64,000 nucleotides of DNA from Chrysaora quinquecirrha. Lineage: Eukaryota; Cnidaria; Scyphozoa; Semaeostomeae; Pelagiidae. The stretch lies in assembly GCA_014526335.1 (NCBI GenBank), contig JACTAT010000016.1, positions 2,617,901-2,681,900 of the forward strand, read 5' to 3'. Shown here one piece after another: positions 24,435 through 35,210 of the stretch (position 1 is the first letter of the stretch; every line of letters begins with the position of its first letter). Under the pieces are notes generated by a model, which was not told the DNA's origin, ran no database searches, and worked only from the letters and a program-made list of their open reading frames with translations. Made by a program: the position numbers and the translations under genes.

Positions 24435-24559
24435 CTGCATGCGGAGGCCTGATTTTGAACTTTTGAGCTTATTTGAAGTACAAGAGGTCAAACATTTAGA
24501 ACTTGCCCAAGGGAACATAAACACATTATGTTTGGGAGCAGGTGCCCCTTAACAGAACC
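24435..24559 (+). repeat. left part of a split CCCCTTAACAGAACC repeat
   Basis: Contains GTGCCCCTTAACAGAACC, which continues at 25536 as ACAGAACCCCAACTCCAAC. The element at 24560-25535 was inserted into it. The 17880-18000 copy shows the uninterrupted form. Confidence 0.6.
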
Positions 24560-25535
24560 CATTGAACTATAAATAAAAAGACTGGAACGACAACTCTATT
24601 GTTCTAATGTCTGTAGAATGCGTAACCAATTTTGCGCGCCTGAGGAATGTCTGCACGTATGGATTTTCAGAAAAACAAGGGCTCAGTACGTAAAATATGC
24701 ATTCACATATTGCTCGATTTTGTGCATGAAAATTGGTTTAACCTAGTGGTTTTTGGGTGGAAACGTGAAAGAAATAGCTACTGCAACTGAACCTGGAGTT
24801 ATAATTTCAAAATTCGTTTTTGAAAGGAAGAACGGCTGTGTTGAAGTTGCTGTGAACAAAGCTTAGGCCACCCGATCACTGATTTCAAAAAGGTGCAGAG
24901 TTAGAAGAACTTATCATATAATATATTTTAAAAAGGTTAAAGTTTCATGGAAAAACAGAAAGGAAGACATTATGAAAGAACATCTGGACCCAGTAAATTA
25001 ACAATAAACTGCTGTATATGAAGTATGAGAGCAGGCTTCGTTCAGGTCGGTTCAGGTGACGATAAAATCCAAGATTTCGATGTCAATACGTTATATATAA
25101 AGATATTTAGCATCATAACTATGTACAACTGTTTCCTAAAATGTTTTATTCGTATTCTTTAGTGGTTTTCATCTCAGATCTAGTAGCTGGACTTGATATT
25201 TTGAAGGCGGCCTACCGAAAATTTGTTACGTGCAACGTCGTTTTGGTCCATAAATACGATCAGAATCAATATAAGCTAGTTTCAACGGTCTTAAATTACT
25301 CTCAAATCTGCGTTTTTTGAAATCTGAAAAAAATTTTCTTGATTTATTTCGAATTCATCGTCAAATTTGGCTTTAAACCAGTTTTGCACGGCATTTTTTC
25401 TCATTTTTCCGTACTGAACCTTATGTTCGCGCATCTCGCGCATACGTGCAAGCTCTCGCTCCATGTCCGCCATTTTTGGTTACGCTTTTTGCACAATAAG
25501 GTTGTCGTTCCAGTCTTTTTATTTATAGTTCAATG
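24560..25535. mobile_element. 976-bp inverted-repeat DNA element with 8-bp TSD
   Basis: Terminal inverted repeats of about 40 bp begin CATTGAACTATAAATAAAAA and run on through GACTGGAACGACAA. A perfect duplication ACAGAACC sits at 24552-24559 and 25536-25543. A 60-codon - strand frame (25473-25291) begins MADMERELARMREMREH and is basic and helix-forming, perhaps the N-terminal stub of an element protein. No transposase domain is recognisable. Superfamily assignment is open; the TSD length fits hAT. Confidence 0.85.
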
Positions 25536-25869
25536 ACAGAACCCCAACTCCAACTTTCCCCACTTTTCAGGTCAACTCATGACCCAAACTTCAAAGGCCA
25601 GGTCCGAAAGTCAGACCTCTTAGACCAAATTTTCTGACTTTTCAGATTTCTCCCATTCTCAATTCAAAAGCCGTATATTTTGGACTTCGGTGTAGAAATC
25701 ATTTTCTGGCAATAGTGTTAGTTGGTATGGTACATTAGTTGGTAAAAATGTTGGTGCTAAAGGTATATCTTGGCCTAAAAAGGGACAAGATAAAACATAG
25801 TATGGGCATGTTCAAGAACGACTCTGGTTAATTACAGCTAATTTTGTCAAATTATGAAAGACGTTTGTC

Positions 25870-26660
25870 GCTATGCACAACGATTCTAATGATTACGATG
25901 ATCATGGTGGTGGTTTTATGACAATGATGGCGATGATGGTGATCGAGGATGATGATGACGATGATGATCATGACGCTGGTTGTGGTGGTTTAGGTAGGGG
26001 TTGTGGTGATGGTTGTAGGGATGGTTGGGGTGGTGGTGATAGGGGTAGTCGTGTTGATGGTTGTAGGGGTGGTTGTGGTGGTGGTGATAGGGGTGGTCGT
26101 GGTGATAGTTGTAGGGGTGGTTGTGGTGGTGGAGATAGGGATGGTTGTGGGGATGGTTGTAGGGATGGTTATGGTGGTGGTAATAGGGTGGTCTTGGTGA
26201 TGGTTTTAGGGTGGTTATTGTGATGATGATAGGGGTGTCGTGGTTATGTTTTAGGGGTGGTCTTGGTGATGGTTGTAGGGGTGGTTGTGGTGGTGGTGAT
26301 AGGGGTGGTCGTGGTGATGGTTGTAGGGGTGGTTGTGGTGGTGGTGATAGGGGTGGTCGTGGTGATAGTTGTAGGGGTGGTTGTGGTGGTGGAGATAGGG
26401 ATGGTTGTGGGGATGGTTGTAGGGATGGTTATGGTGGTGGTAATAGGGTGGTCTTGGTGATGGTTTTAGGGTGGCTATTGTGATGATGATAGGGGGTGTC
26501 GTGGTTATGTTTTAGGGGTGGTCTTGGTGATGGTTGTAGGGGTGGTTGTGGTGGTGGTGATAGGGGTGGTCGTGGTGATGGTTGTAGGGGTGGTTGTGGT
26601 GGTGGTGATGGGGGTGGTTGTGGTGATAGTTATAGGGGTGTTTGTGGTGGTGGTGCCGTT
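25870..26660 (+). repeat. G-rich GGTGGT minisatellite with ~260-bp higher-order unit
   Basis: Variants of GGTGGTTGTGGTGGTGGTGA fill 25980-26660 with strong G/T strand asymmetry. A larger unit marked by GATGATGATAGGGG followed by GTCGTGGTTATG recurs at about 26222 and 26482. All three + frames are open and give low-complexity Gly- or Val-rich peptides, so the open frames are a by-product of composition. A GATGATGAC run precedes it (25920-25975). Confidence 0.85.
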
Positions 26661-27195
26661 CCTTTAGATCTTGCAACAGCTACACCGTCAATGATGGCGA
26701 TGGTTATCATGATGACGATGATTATTATTGTTATTATGAAAGTTTTGATGATTTGTTTTGAAAACTGTTTTGAAATTGCCAAGACTCTTTGATTAATGTT
26801 GAGAATGCATGAAATGTCATTTACCAAACCAAGGTGGCAATTTTCCAGTTTCATGAAGTAAACAAAGATGAGTCATGCAATCAAGCTTGTGTGAGAAGAA
26901 CAATTGTCACATGACCCCAGACTGACAAAAGTGGTTGCAGGCCGCGATTGTAAACAATTAACCACAAAATGCGCATCTAAGGCCAAAACAATGGCTCTAA
27001 GAGCATTCTTTGGATGCTTATACTATTGTTACACGTTTTCCATTGTTCAAGCATTGGTTAGTTGGTGAGTGAGTTAGTTAGTGACACGCCATCCCACACC
27101 AATATTTTCGAATTCTTCGAACATAAAAACACATTACATTCCTGGGTAACAGGATAAGAATAGGGTAACACATCATTCAGGAAGGTACACTTATA
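26661..27195. other. spacer, no gene seen
   Basis: Short ATGATGACGATG run at 26690-26740, then ordinary AT-rich DNA with a GTTAGTTGGTGAG run at 27057-27085. Confidence 0.35.
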
Positions 27196-28270
27196 CACTT
27201 AGGGTACAAAAGTATTGCAACGCTTGACCTAAAATGGCGGCCAACATTAGCTGCAGCCCCAACAACACAAAATTTACATAACAAAGCCATGATGGCTCAG
27301 GGGCTTTGGCCAACTTGATTTAGGCAGGAAAATGTTCACAATTTCATTGACTTTCATTTAGAATAAAAGTTAAACGATTTATTTGTTGCTTCTTGTGGAA
27401 AATAATAAAAAACTTTGAAGCAGTGCCTTCCAGATTTCGAGCGAAATATTTCAAGAGTTGTCTTGATAAAAAGCAATAAACATAACTACTTTTTTGACCG
27501 TTGATTCAAAGTTTTTCGTTTTTCAAAGCAAAATAGCTGAAACTTTTGTTCCACGTTAAAATTTTACTGAGAAAAGTAGTTTTCACAAAGAAAACAGAGA
27601 TTATTTTGTGGACAACAATTTCAGGTGAGTGACTTTTGTTTAGGCCCAAAAAGGGTACTTTTTGTAAATTTGCACATTCTTCTCTATAAACCCAAGAATT
27701 TGCTTCAAAATTAATTTGCAATATTTTGGGATAACCACAGTTTTGAAATATGTGAATGAAATTGTCCATTAGAATTTCTGAAGACTCCTTCAAGTGCACA
27801 ATTTATTTTCGCATCAAAACAACAACTTCAAAAGTTACTCACCTAAAATCTTTATCAATATTTCACCCCCCAACATCTTCTCTAAGTGCACACTTCGAGC
27901 GAAAATTTAAATGGTAATTACAAGTTTGAACTATTTTATCTCGAAAAACCACGTAACTTTGTAGCAAAAGTCACGATAAGTGGTTCATACATCGCTGTTT
28001 TTCAAGATAACCCTTGAAATATTTTCCAGAAAATTTGGAAGGCAATGCTTCAAGGTTTTTTACTATTTTTCATCCCAAATGCGAAATAAATCAATTAACT
28101 TTTATTCTAACTGAAAGTCAATGAAATTTTGAACATTTTCCAGCCTAAATCAAGTTGGCCGAAGCCCTGAGCCATCATGGCTTTGTTATGTAAATTTTGT
28201 GTTGTTGGGGCTGCAGCTATGTTGGCCGCCATTTTAGGTCAAGCGTTGCAATACTTTTGTACCCTAAGTG
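27196..28270. mobile_element. Tc1/mariner-like hairpin element (1.07 kb, TA TSD)
   Basis: The ends CACTTAGGGTACAAAAGTAT are inverted, with TA on each side (27194-27195, 28271-28272). The similarity continues far inward: the first ~150 bp is near identical, and diverged complementarity continues to near the centre, for example TTGAAGCAGTGCCTTCC against GGAAGGCAATGCTTCAA. The whole element can therefore fold into one hairpin. It has no transposase. The internal - strand frame 27506-27799 is not a recognisable protein. Confidence 0.88.
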
Positions 28271-28276
28271 TACAGT

Positions 28277-28640
28277 CATTCTGTCCTAGAGTCAAAGTTA
28301 CAAAAGATATCCCATTCTGTCCTGGAGTCAATTTCTAAAAATGATACCCTGGACAGTTTTCTTTCACATAATTACTTGGAAAATAATGGAAAAGGTGACG
28401 ATTCAAGGATGAACTGTGTGTTGTCTTGAAAGGCAATTTTATCAGAAATGGAAATTTGGCTATTTGTATGAATTACACAACACCGATCTGTTGTGGATGG
28501 TTGCAGATTCGAACCAGGAAAAGCAAGACCCTATCACCCTGTCAGAACAAGAAAAGTGATACCCGGTCCTGGAGTTGAAAATCTGAAAATGATACCCTGT
28601 TCGAAAGCATGTCCCCGCATATCAAAACCTATGAGTACCC
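28277..28640 (+). repeat. TACCCTG / TCCTGGAGT interspersed repeat
   Basis: Units built on CATTCTGTCCTGGAGTCAA, AAATGATACCCTG and GAGTACCCCTGAGACTAG recur, directly next to the hairpin element. It looks like a tandemly arranged interspersed repeat. No gene. Confidence 0.5.
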
Positions 28641-28952
28641 CTGAGACTAGCCTGCGTGCAGCCTCAAACGCAGGCTACCTGAGACTAAAAAGCTTCCATT
28701 GTGCCACCTCTGCATTCTACACGGATGCGCTACATAGGCCCAAAAAGGCTTTCAAGAACTTTTGCCCAGCCACAGATTCGCCAAACTTCCTTTTCGCCCA
28801 ACCTGCTAAGACGTTTTGCCCAACCCATTTGGTTTGTTAATTATTTGATCGATAACATTGGGGGCTCTGCCCCCAAAAAGTACACCGTAGGCCTCTGTCT
28901 GTCGTCTGTCTGCTTTCTAAATTTGATCAGGTTCAAAACTCTTGTGTTGCCG

Positions 28953-29015
28953 GTGATTAGAACACATAGATAGAAGAATAGATAGATAGATAGATACTAT
29001 AGAATACATAGATAG
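28953..29015 (+). repeat. GATA microsatellite
   Basis: Imperfect (ATAG)n run: three interrupted blocks of GATAGATAGATA. Confidence 0.9.
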
Positions 29016-29189
29016 ATACTCACAGCAGGAAATTTTTTGCAACTGTAACTAGTAAAAGCAAAGGTCGTTCGTTGGATCAAGAACATTCTGTCTAGTGCCA
29101 CCAGTTCTACGAGCACCGCATGTCATGCCGTGGTCATACACAACACGACCTGGACTGGCCTGCCAGGCCAGTTCACTTATTTTCGGTTT

Positions 29190-29345
29190 CTATTTTCTAG
29201 TCATCTCGCCCCACTTTTAGGTCAACTCACCCCACTTTCAAAGTTAACTCGCCCCCCCCCCTTAAAGTCAACTAGCCCCCTCTCGAACGTTAACTCGCCC
29301 CCAATAAACTTTTAACATTTAAAGTCGGGGGCTCGCCCCCCATTC
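29190..29345 (+). repeat. AACTCGCCCC short tandem-like repeat
   Basis: Five diverged copies of TCAACTCGCCCC or TTAACTCGCCCCC are spaced 25-35 bp apart. GGGGGCTCGCCCCCC near 29330 is a local palindrome. Confidence 0.6.
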
Positions 29346-29844
29346 AAACGCCCAATGTTCTGATCGAACACGAATTTTGACCTGAGAGCGCGAAAAAGGG
29401 ATCCCCACTCGAAATCAAGGCAAATGTTAACTACAGTACTTAATTCCATTTTCATTTCATATATTTTTCTTTTTACATCAATTTCCTCATTTTTTCATGA
29501 CCAGTTGATCAACAAATGAAACATTAAATATGCCGCCAAAGGCGAAAGGACTTTACCCAGAATTTTCAAATTTAAGCACAAGAAAACAAGAACAACAGCC
29601 CGCGGGCTCCTCCTCGATGTATCAGAACGAAATAAATAACAGGGTAACCAGTCTATGACAATTGTTATGATCAACTGACCGACTTACACTGCACATAGAT
29701 ATATTTTTCATGTCATATAATGCATATTATAATTTGTAGGTATGCTGCTAGATACTGTAAAGGGTGTCTAATTATGAAATGAATGTCAATAGATCCTTTA
29801 CAGTTGTGATGGATGAATCAGTGATGGTCATCATAACTGAGGAA

Positions 29845-31975
29845 TACAGTTAGAGAAACAGAAAGTTAAAGAACCCAACACAGTGGCTGGGTTTCTGGGT
29901 TGCAGGGTTGCCAGAATGACATAATCATAATCATGACTGAGAGATACAGTTAGAGAGATAGAAAGTTACAGAATCCGACAAAGTGGCTGGGTTTCTGGGT
30001 TGCAGGGTTGCCAGAATGACATAATCATAATCATGACTGAGATATACAGTTAGAGAGATAGAAAGTTACAGAATCCGACACAGTGGCTGGGTTTCTGGGT
30101 TGCCGGGTTGCAAGAATGACATAATCATAATAAGAACCGAGATATACAGTTAGAGAGATAGAAAGTTACAGAATCCGACACAGTGGCTGGGTTTCTGGGT
30201 TGCCGGGTTGCCAGAATGACATAATCATAATCATGACTGAGAGATACAGTTAGAGAGATAGAAAGTTACAGAATCCGACACAGTGGCTGGGTTTCTGGGT
30301 TGCCGGGTTGCCAGAATGACATAATCATAATAAGAACTGAGATATACAGTTAGAGAGAAAGAAAGTTACAGAATCCGACACAGTGGTTGGGTTTCTGGGT
30401 TGCCGGGTTGCCAGAATGACATAATCATAATCATGACTGAGAGATACAGTTAGAGAGATAGAAAGTTACAGAATCCGACATAGTGGCTGGGTTTCTGGGT
30501 TGCCGGGTTGCCAGAATGACATAATCATAATCATGACTGAGAGATACAGTTAGAGAGAAAGAAAGCTACAGAATCCGACACAGTGGCTGGGTTTCTTGGT
30601 TGCAGGGTTGCCAGAATGACATAATCATAATCATGACTGAGAGATACAGTTAGAGAGATAGAAAGTTACAGAATCCAACACAGTGGCTGGGTTTCTGGGT
30701 TGCAGGGTTGCCAGAATGACATAATCATAATCATGACTGAGAGATACAGTTAGAGAGTTAGAGTTAGTTAGAGATAGAGAGTTACAGAATCCAACACAGT
30801 GGCCAGGTTTCTGGGTTGCCGGGTTGCCAGAATGACATAATCATAATAAGAACCGAGATATACAGTTAGAGAGATAGAAAGTTACAGAATCCGACACAGT
30901 GGCTGGGTTTCTGGGTTGCCGGGTTGCCAGAATGACATAATCATAATCATGACTGAGAGATACAGTTAGAGAGATAGAAACTTATAGCATCCGACACAGT
31001 GGCTGGGTTTCTGGGTTGCCCGGTTGCCAGAATGACATAATCATAATAAGAACCGAGATATACAGTTAGAGAGATAGAAAGTTACAGAATCCGACACAGT
31101 GGCTGGGTTTCTGGGTTGCCGGGTTGCCAGAATGACATAATCATAATCATGACTGAGAGATACAGTTAGAGAGATAGAAAGTTACAGAATCCGACATAGT
31201 GGCTGGGTTTCTGGGTTGCCGGGTTGCCAGAATGACATAATCATAATCATGACTGAGAGATACAGTTAGAGAGAAAGAAAGTTACAGAATCCGACACAGT
31301 GGCTGGGTTTCTGGGTTGCAGGGTTGCCAGAATGACATAATCATAATCATGACTGAGAGATACAGTTAGAGAGATAGAAAGTTACAGAATCCGACACAGT
31401 GGCTGGGTTTCTGGGTTGCCGGGTTGCCAGAATGACATAATCATAATCATAACTGAGAGATACAGTTAGAGAGATAGAAAGTTACAGAATCCGACATAGT
31501 GGCTGGGTTTCTGGGTTGCCGGGTTGCCAGAATGACATAATCATAATCATGACTGAGAGATACAGTTAAAGAGATAGAGAGTTACAGAATCCGACACAGT
31601 GGCTGGGTTTCTGGGTTGCAGGTTTGCCAGAATGACATAATCATAATCATGACTGAGAGATACAGTTAGAGAGTTAGAGTTAGTTAGAGATAGAGAGTTA
31701 CAGAATCCAACACAGTGGCCAGGTTTCTGGGTTGCCGGGTTGCCAGAATGACATAATCATCATCAGAACCGAGATATACAGTTAGAGCGATAGAGATATA
31801 CAGAATCCGACACAGTGGCCAGGTTTCTGGGTTGCCGGGTTGTCAGAATGACATAATCATAATCATGACTGAGAGATACAGTTAAAGAGATAGAGAGTTA
31901 CAGAATCCGACACAGTGGCTGGGTTTCTGGGTTGCAGGGTTGCCAGAATGACATAATCATAATTATAGCAGAGAC
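29845..31975 (+). repeat. 100-bp minisatellite, left arm (~21 copies)
   Basis: The unit contains AGAATGACATAATCATAATC, GAGATACAGTTAGAGAGATAG, CAGAATCCGACACAGTGG and CTGGGTTTCTGGGTTGC, repeating every 100 bp. Two longer variant units carry an extra AGTTAGAGTTAGTTAGAGA (near 30757 and 31673). Copies are about 90-99% alike. Confidence 0.93.
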
Positions 31976-32002
31976 ACAGCCAGAGAGAAAGTTACTGAGG
32001 CT

Positions 32003-33095
32003 CAACAGTTATTGTGTGGGTTCCTTTTTAGGAAGACCTCCTTCTATAATTTTGTGAGTCTGAAGTTGAGACAAAACCAATCTCTTCGAAAAATAATATA
32101 AACATGCATACTCGTATTTAAATGTATTTTATTTTGTCATACAGTATCCAACAAAAGTCTTCAGGTAATGCGCGTTTTACAAGGGAAGGCTTGCGCTTGA
32201 TGGATTACTTTTCTTCCCTTTAATTCTCTTTTTATATCCTTCCACAAAGCAGCAATTTTAACGGAATCATATACACATACTAATTATTTCACATCCCAAC
32301 TGAAATTCTTTTACTGCAACTGCAATTTGCTATTCAAAATTATCGGGAAGACGAAGACGGAAGAGGAACCTGTATGACGATAATTATGGTGAAACAAACA
32401 GCTTGATTTTAGGAGATATAACAGAACGATGACAAGATATGGCCTTGTGACAAATCATAAATGCTACAAAACAAGACGAGAAAAAAACAACGTGCAGTAC
32501 TGACTGGTAATAAGTGAAGAAACAAACGAGATGAAAGAACACGTTTTTCTCATAATAAAACACGACTGACGTACTGCTGAGGAAAAATTTGAACCACTGA
32601 GGGACCTACCATGCGCATTATGTTACCGAGTGATCATGCCCTCTTCTCTTCCAATCAATTGCTCTCCTCAGGCCTCGTCACTTCCTCCTCAGGCCGCACC
32701 TTTTCCTCCTCAGGCCGCGCCTCTTCCTCCTCAGGCCGTGCCTTGCTGCTTCTCAGGTCTTACACACTTTTTTTATAAGAATACAGTCTATAAGAATATT
32801 CAGGCTCAAAATTGCTGAAATTTCTTATTTCTCTTGATCTTCTAGCCAATTTACAACATTGATGATTAAGAATAATTCAAGAATATTTTCAGGCTCAAAA
32901 TCGAATAAGCTTAAGAATAATCGAGGCTCGACAAAAAATAAGGTATTCTTATAAAAAAAGTGTGTACTTTGCTCTCACAAGGTACAATTGTGAACTGTGT
33001 CCTTATAAGCGCTCTGTACTGTAATTTTGCAGCACAATGAGAGAGTTACCAACGCTAATGCTAACTTATAACTCCCACTCCCACACCCATATCAC
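32003..33095. repeat. left inner arm of the 9.2-kb palindrome
   Basis: Nearly identical, inverted, to about 36045-37135. Landmarks are the CCTCAGGCCGC repeats (32668-32745) and TTTTTTATAAGAATAC blocks near 32765 and 32945. Confidence 0.85.
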
Positions 33096-33914
33096 CAGGG
33101 CCGTCCCTACATTGGGGGTGTTGGGGGTGAGACAACCCCCCCTGAAAAAAGGACCAGTCGGCAAATCGGTAGTTTCAGTCGGTGAAATCAATCTTTTATG
33201 CATCCATGAATGATGAATCATTTATACAGAGTAAAGGCTAAGGAAAACAATGGGAAATAAACCAGAACTAGTTCAAAAGCATGGAGCATCTTTGCTTGAC
33301 AAGGGAGGGCTGACCAAACGAAGTTTACAATAATTGATTTCCATGCTACAGATCAAAGTTATACAATCAAAATTTTCCAGAATATGCCATATTTTTTCCA
33401 TTTTCGACGTTTCACCGACCACGATGCACCAGGGCAACAAATTTATGGATCTATTCATTGCATGCACTGTAATGCAGTATCAATTAGACTCTATAGCAGG
33501 CAATAATATTTGTCAATTTTTCGGATGCGTTTAGAATTCAGACGTTCTAAGATGGTTCGGCTTTTGATTACAATTTTGAAGTTTTATATCACTCAAAGAC
33601 CATAAGAATTCCGTATGAATTCCACGATAGAGTTTAAAGAAAATTGCATTTTAAGAGTTCCGAAAAGGCCGTTAGAGCGATTCTAGCTTCAGGTTTTTTC
33701 AAAATTTTCCGGGGAGCATGCCCCCGGACCCCCTAGCGGCGTGCGCCTTTGTCGCATGTTCTACCACAATGCCCGTTTTAATCGTGCCCATCAAAATGTA
33801 AGTACCCTCCTAAGCCCATTTGATGACGTCTGAAAAGGTGTTTTCAGTTGGACTCTGGTCGGCAAATCGAGACGGTCACACCCCCCCTTGAAAAATTTTG
33901 TCGGGACGGCCCTG
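33096..33914. mobile_element. nested hAT-type element in the left arm
   Basis: Ends CAGGGCCGTCCC and GGGACGGCCCTG are inverted, and the 8-bp duplication CATATCAC is perfect (33088-33095, 33915-33922). Length is 819 bp and it is non-coding. It contains a GGGGAGCATGCCCCCGGACC palindrome near 33712. The right arm of the host palindrome (around 36050-36062) has the uninterrupted sequence with a single CATATCAC (as GTGATATG), so the insertion is younger than the palindrome. Confidence 0.95.
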
Positions 33915-34012
33915 CATATCACGCACGTTTTGTTGAAAACTTACTCCAGAGTTTCTATAAAAGTGCTTTATTTTTGCATCAAAAGTCTTATGTTACGCGT
34001 TAGAGCATTTTT

Positions 34013-34560
34013 TCTAAGGGGTTATGCATTACTCCAAAGCATCTTTATAAAAGTGCTTCATTTTTGCATCAAAGTGCTTCTTTTCCGCATCTGAGTGTCA
34101 GAGCGTATATCTAAGGGGTAATGCATTACTCCAAAGCATCTTTACAAAATTGCTTCATTTTTGCATCAAAGTGCTTCTTTTTCGCATCCGAGTGTCAGAG
34201 CGTATATCTAAGGGGTAATGCATTACTTCAAAGCATCTTTACAAAAGTGCTTCATTTTTGCATCAAAGTGCTTCTTTTCCGCATCTGAGTGTCAGAGCGT
34301 ATATCTAAGGTGTATTGCATTACTCCAAAGCATCTTTATAAAAGTGCTTCATTTTTGCATCAAAGTGCTTCTTTTTCGCATCCGAGTGTCAGAGCGTATA
34401 TCTAAGGGGTAATGCATTACTCCAAAGCATCTTTATAAAAGTGCTTCATTTTTGCATCAAAGTGCTTCTTTTTCGCATCCGAGTGTCAGAGCGTATACCT
34501 AAGGGGTAATGCATTTTCCCAAAGCTCTATATTCAAATGCTTTATTTTGTATCCGTGTTT
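34013..34560 (+). repeat. 97-bp tandem repeat, six copies
   Basis: Units begin CTAAGGGGTAATGCATTACTC and contain AAAGTGCTTCATTTTTGC and GAGTGTCAGAGCGTATAT. Starts are near 34013, 34111, 34208, 34305, 34402 and 34499. One to two inverted, diverged copies lie on the other side of the loop at 35440-35620. Confidence 0.88.
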
Positions 34561-34568
34561 ATTATGTT

Positions 34569-34998
34569 CACGGGGGGTTCTTCTAGAGGGGGTCTCTCCA
34601 TAGTAAAGGTACCTGGGGATGTGCCGCGCTAGGGGTATACTTTTCGGATTTCTAGTCTAGCCAAGGGTATACTTTTTTGCAATTTTGGTCTAGCAAAGGG
34701 TATCATATTTGGCAATGCAGTGGTCATGATTTCATATTTACGAGTCTTTACAAGTAGAAATTTCATCGTAAACTTTGTTAAAAGAAGCTGGTACAAATAA
34801 AAGGTTGACCGTTGAATTTTCCGACGTAAGATCAACAATTTCGAGCGTATTTCTCTAGCCAAGGGTTTCATTTTGGTAGAAATTGGTCTAGCCAAGGGTA
34901 TCATTTTCTCACAAAAATCTGTCTAGCCAGCAGTACCATTTCGAATATGCCGACGGCAGACCCCTACTCAAAATTTAGCCAACATCCCCCCCCCCGTG
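34569..34998. mobile_element. 430-bp CACGGGGGG-ended MITE inside the palindrome
   Basis: Ends CACGGGGGG and CCCCCCCCCGTG are inverted. Flanking 8-mers are ATTATGTT (34561-34568) and AGTATGTT (34999-35006), a duplication with one mismatch. Removing the element restores a TTATGTTACGC sequence like that seen in the neighbouring repeat units. Interior has repeated TCTAGCCAAGGGTAT words. Confidence 0.75.
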
Positions 34999-35042
34999 AG
35001 TATGTTACGCATCAGCATTTACGTAAGGGGTAATGCCTACTT

Positions 35043-35210
35043 GTATATAACGGAGGCGGTTAACTTGTGCAAACAGCAGGGCTCATCAATAAGAAACTAA
35101 AGACGCTAGCTTTAAAAGTTGGCAAACTGCACACTTTCTATTCCCAACAGGCTTTTATTGCTTGTAAAGATCTGTATATGTTTTACGCTGCCTAACCGCC
35201 TCCGTTATAT
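35043..35210. repeat. central hairpin of the palindrome
   Basis: TATAACGGAGGCGGTTA (35045) pairs with TAACCGCCTCCGTTATA (near 35192) around a ~125-nt loop, close to the symmetry centre of the 9.2-kb element. Confidence 0.75.

Noticed and set aside
21593..24466. Mirrored ~70-codon frames starting MALFL(F/L)HYTFKIKN
   Set aside because: They arise from the fold-back element's terminal repeats and simple GGAATGATGG runs; no sign of selection.
25873..26792. Long Gly-rich and Val-rich open frames
   Set aside because: All three frames are open because the DNA is a G/T minisatellite; no start or domain context.
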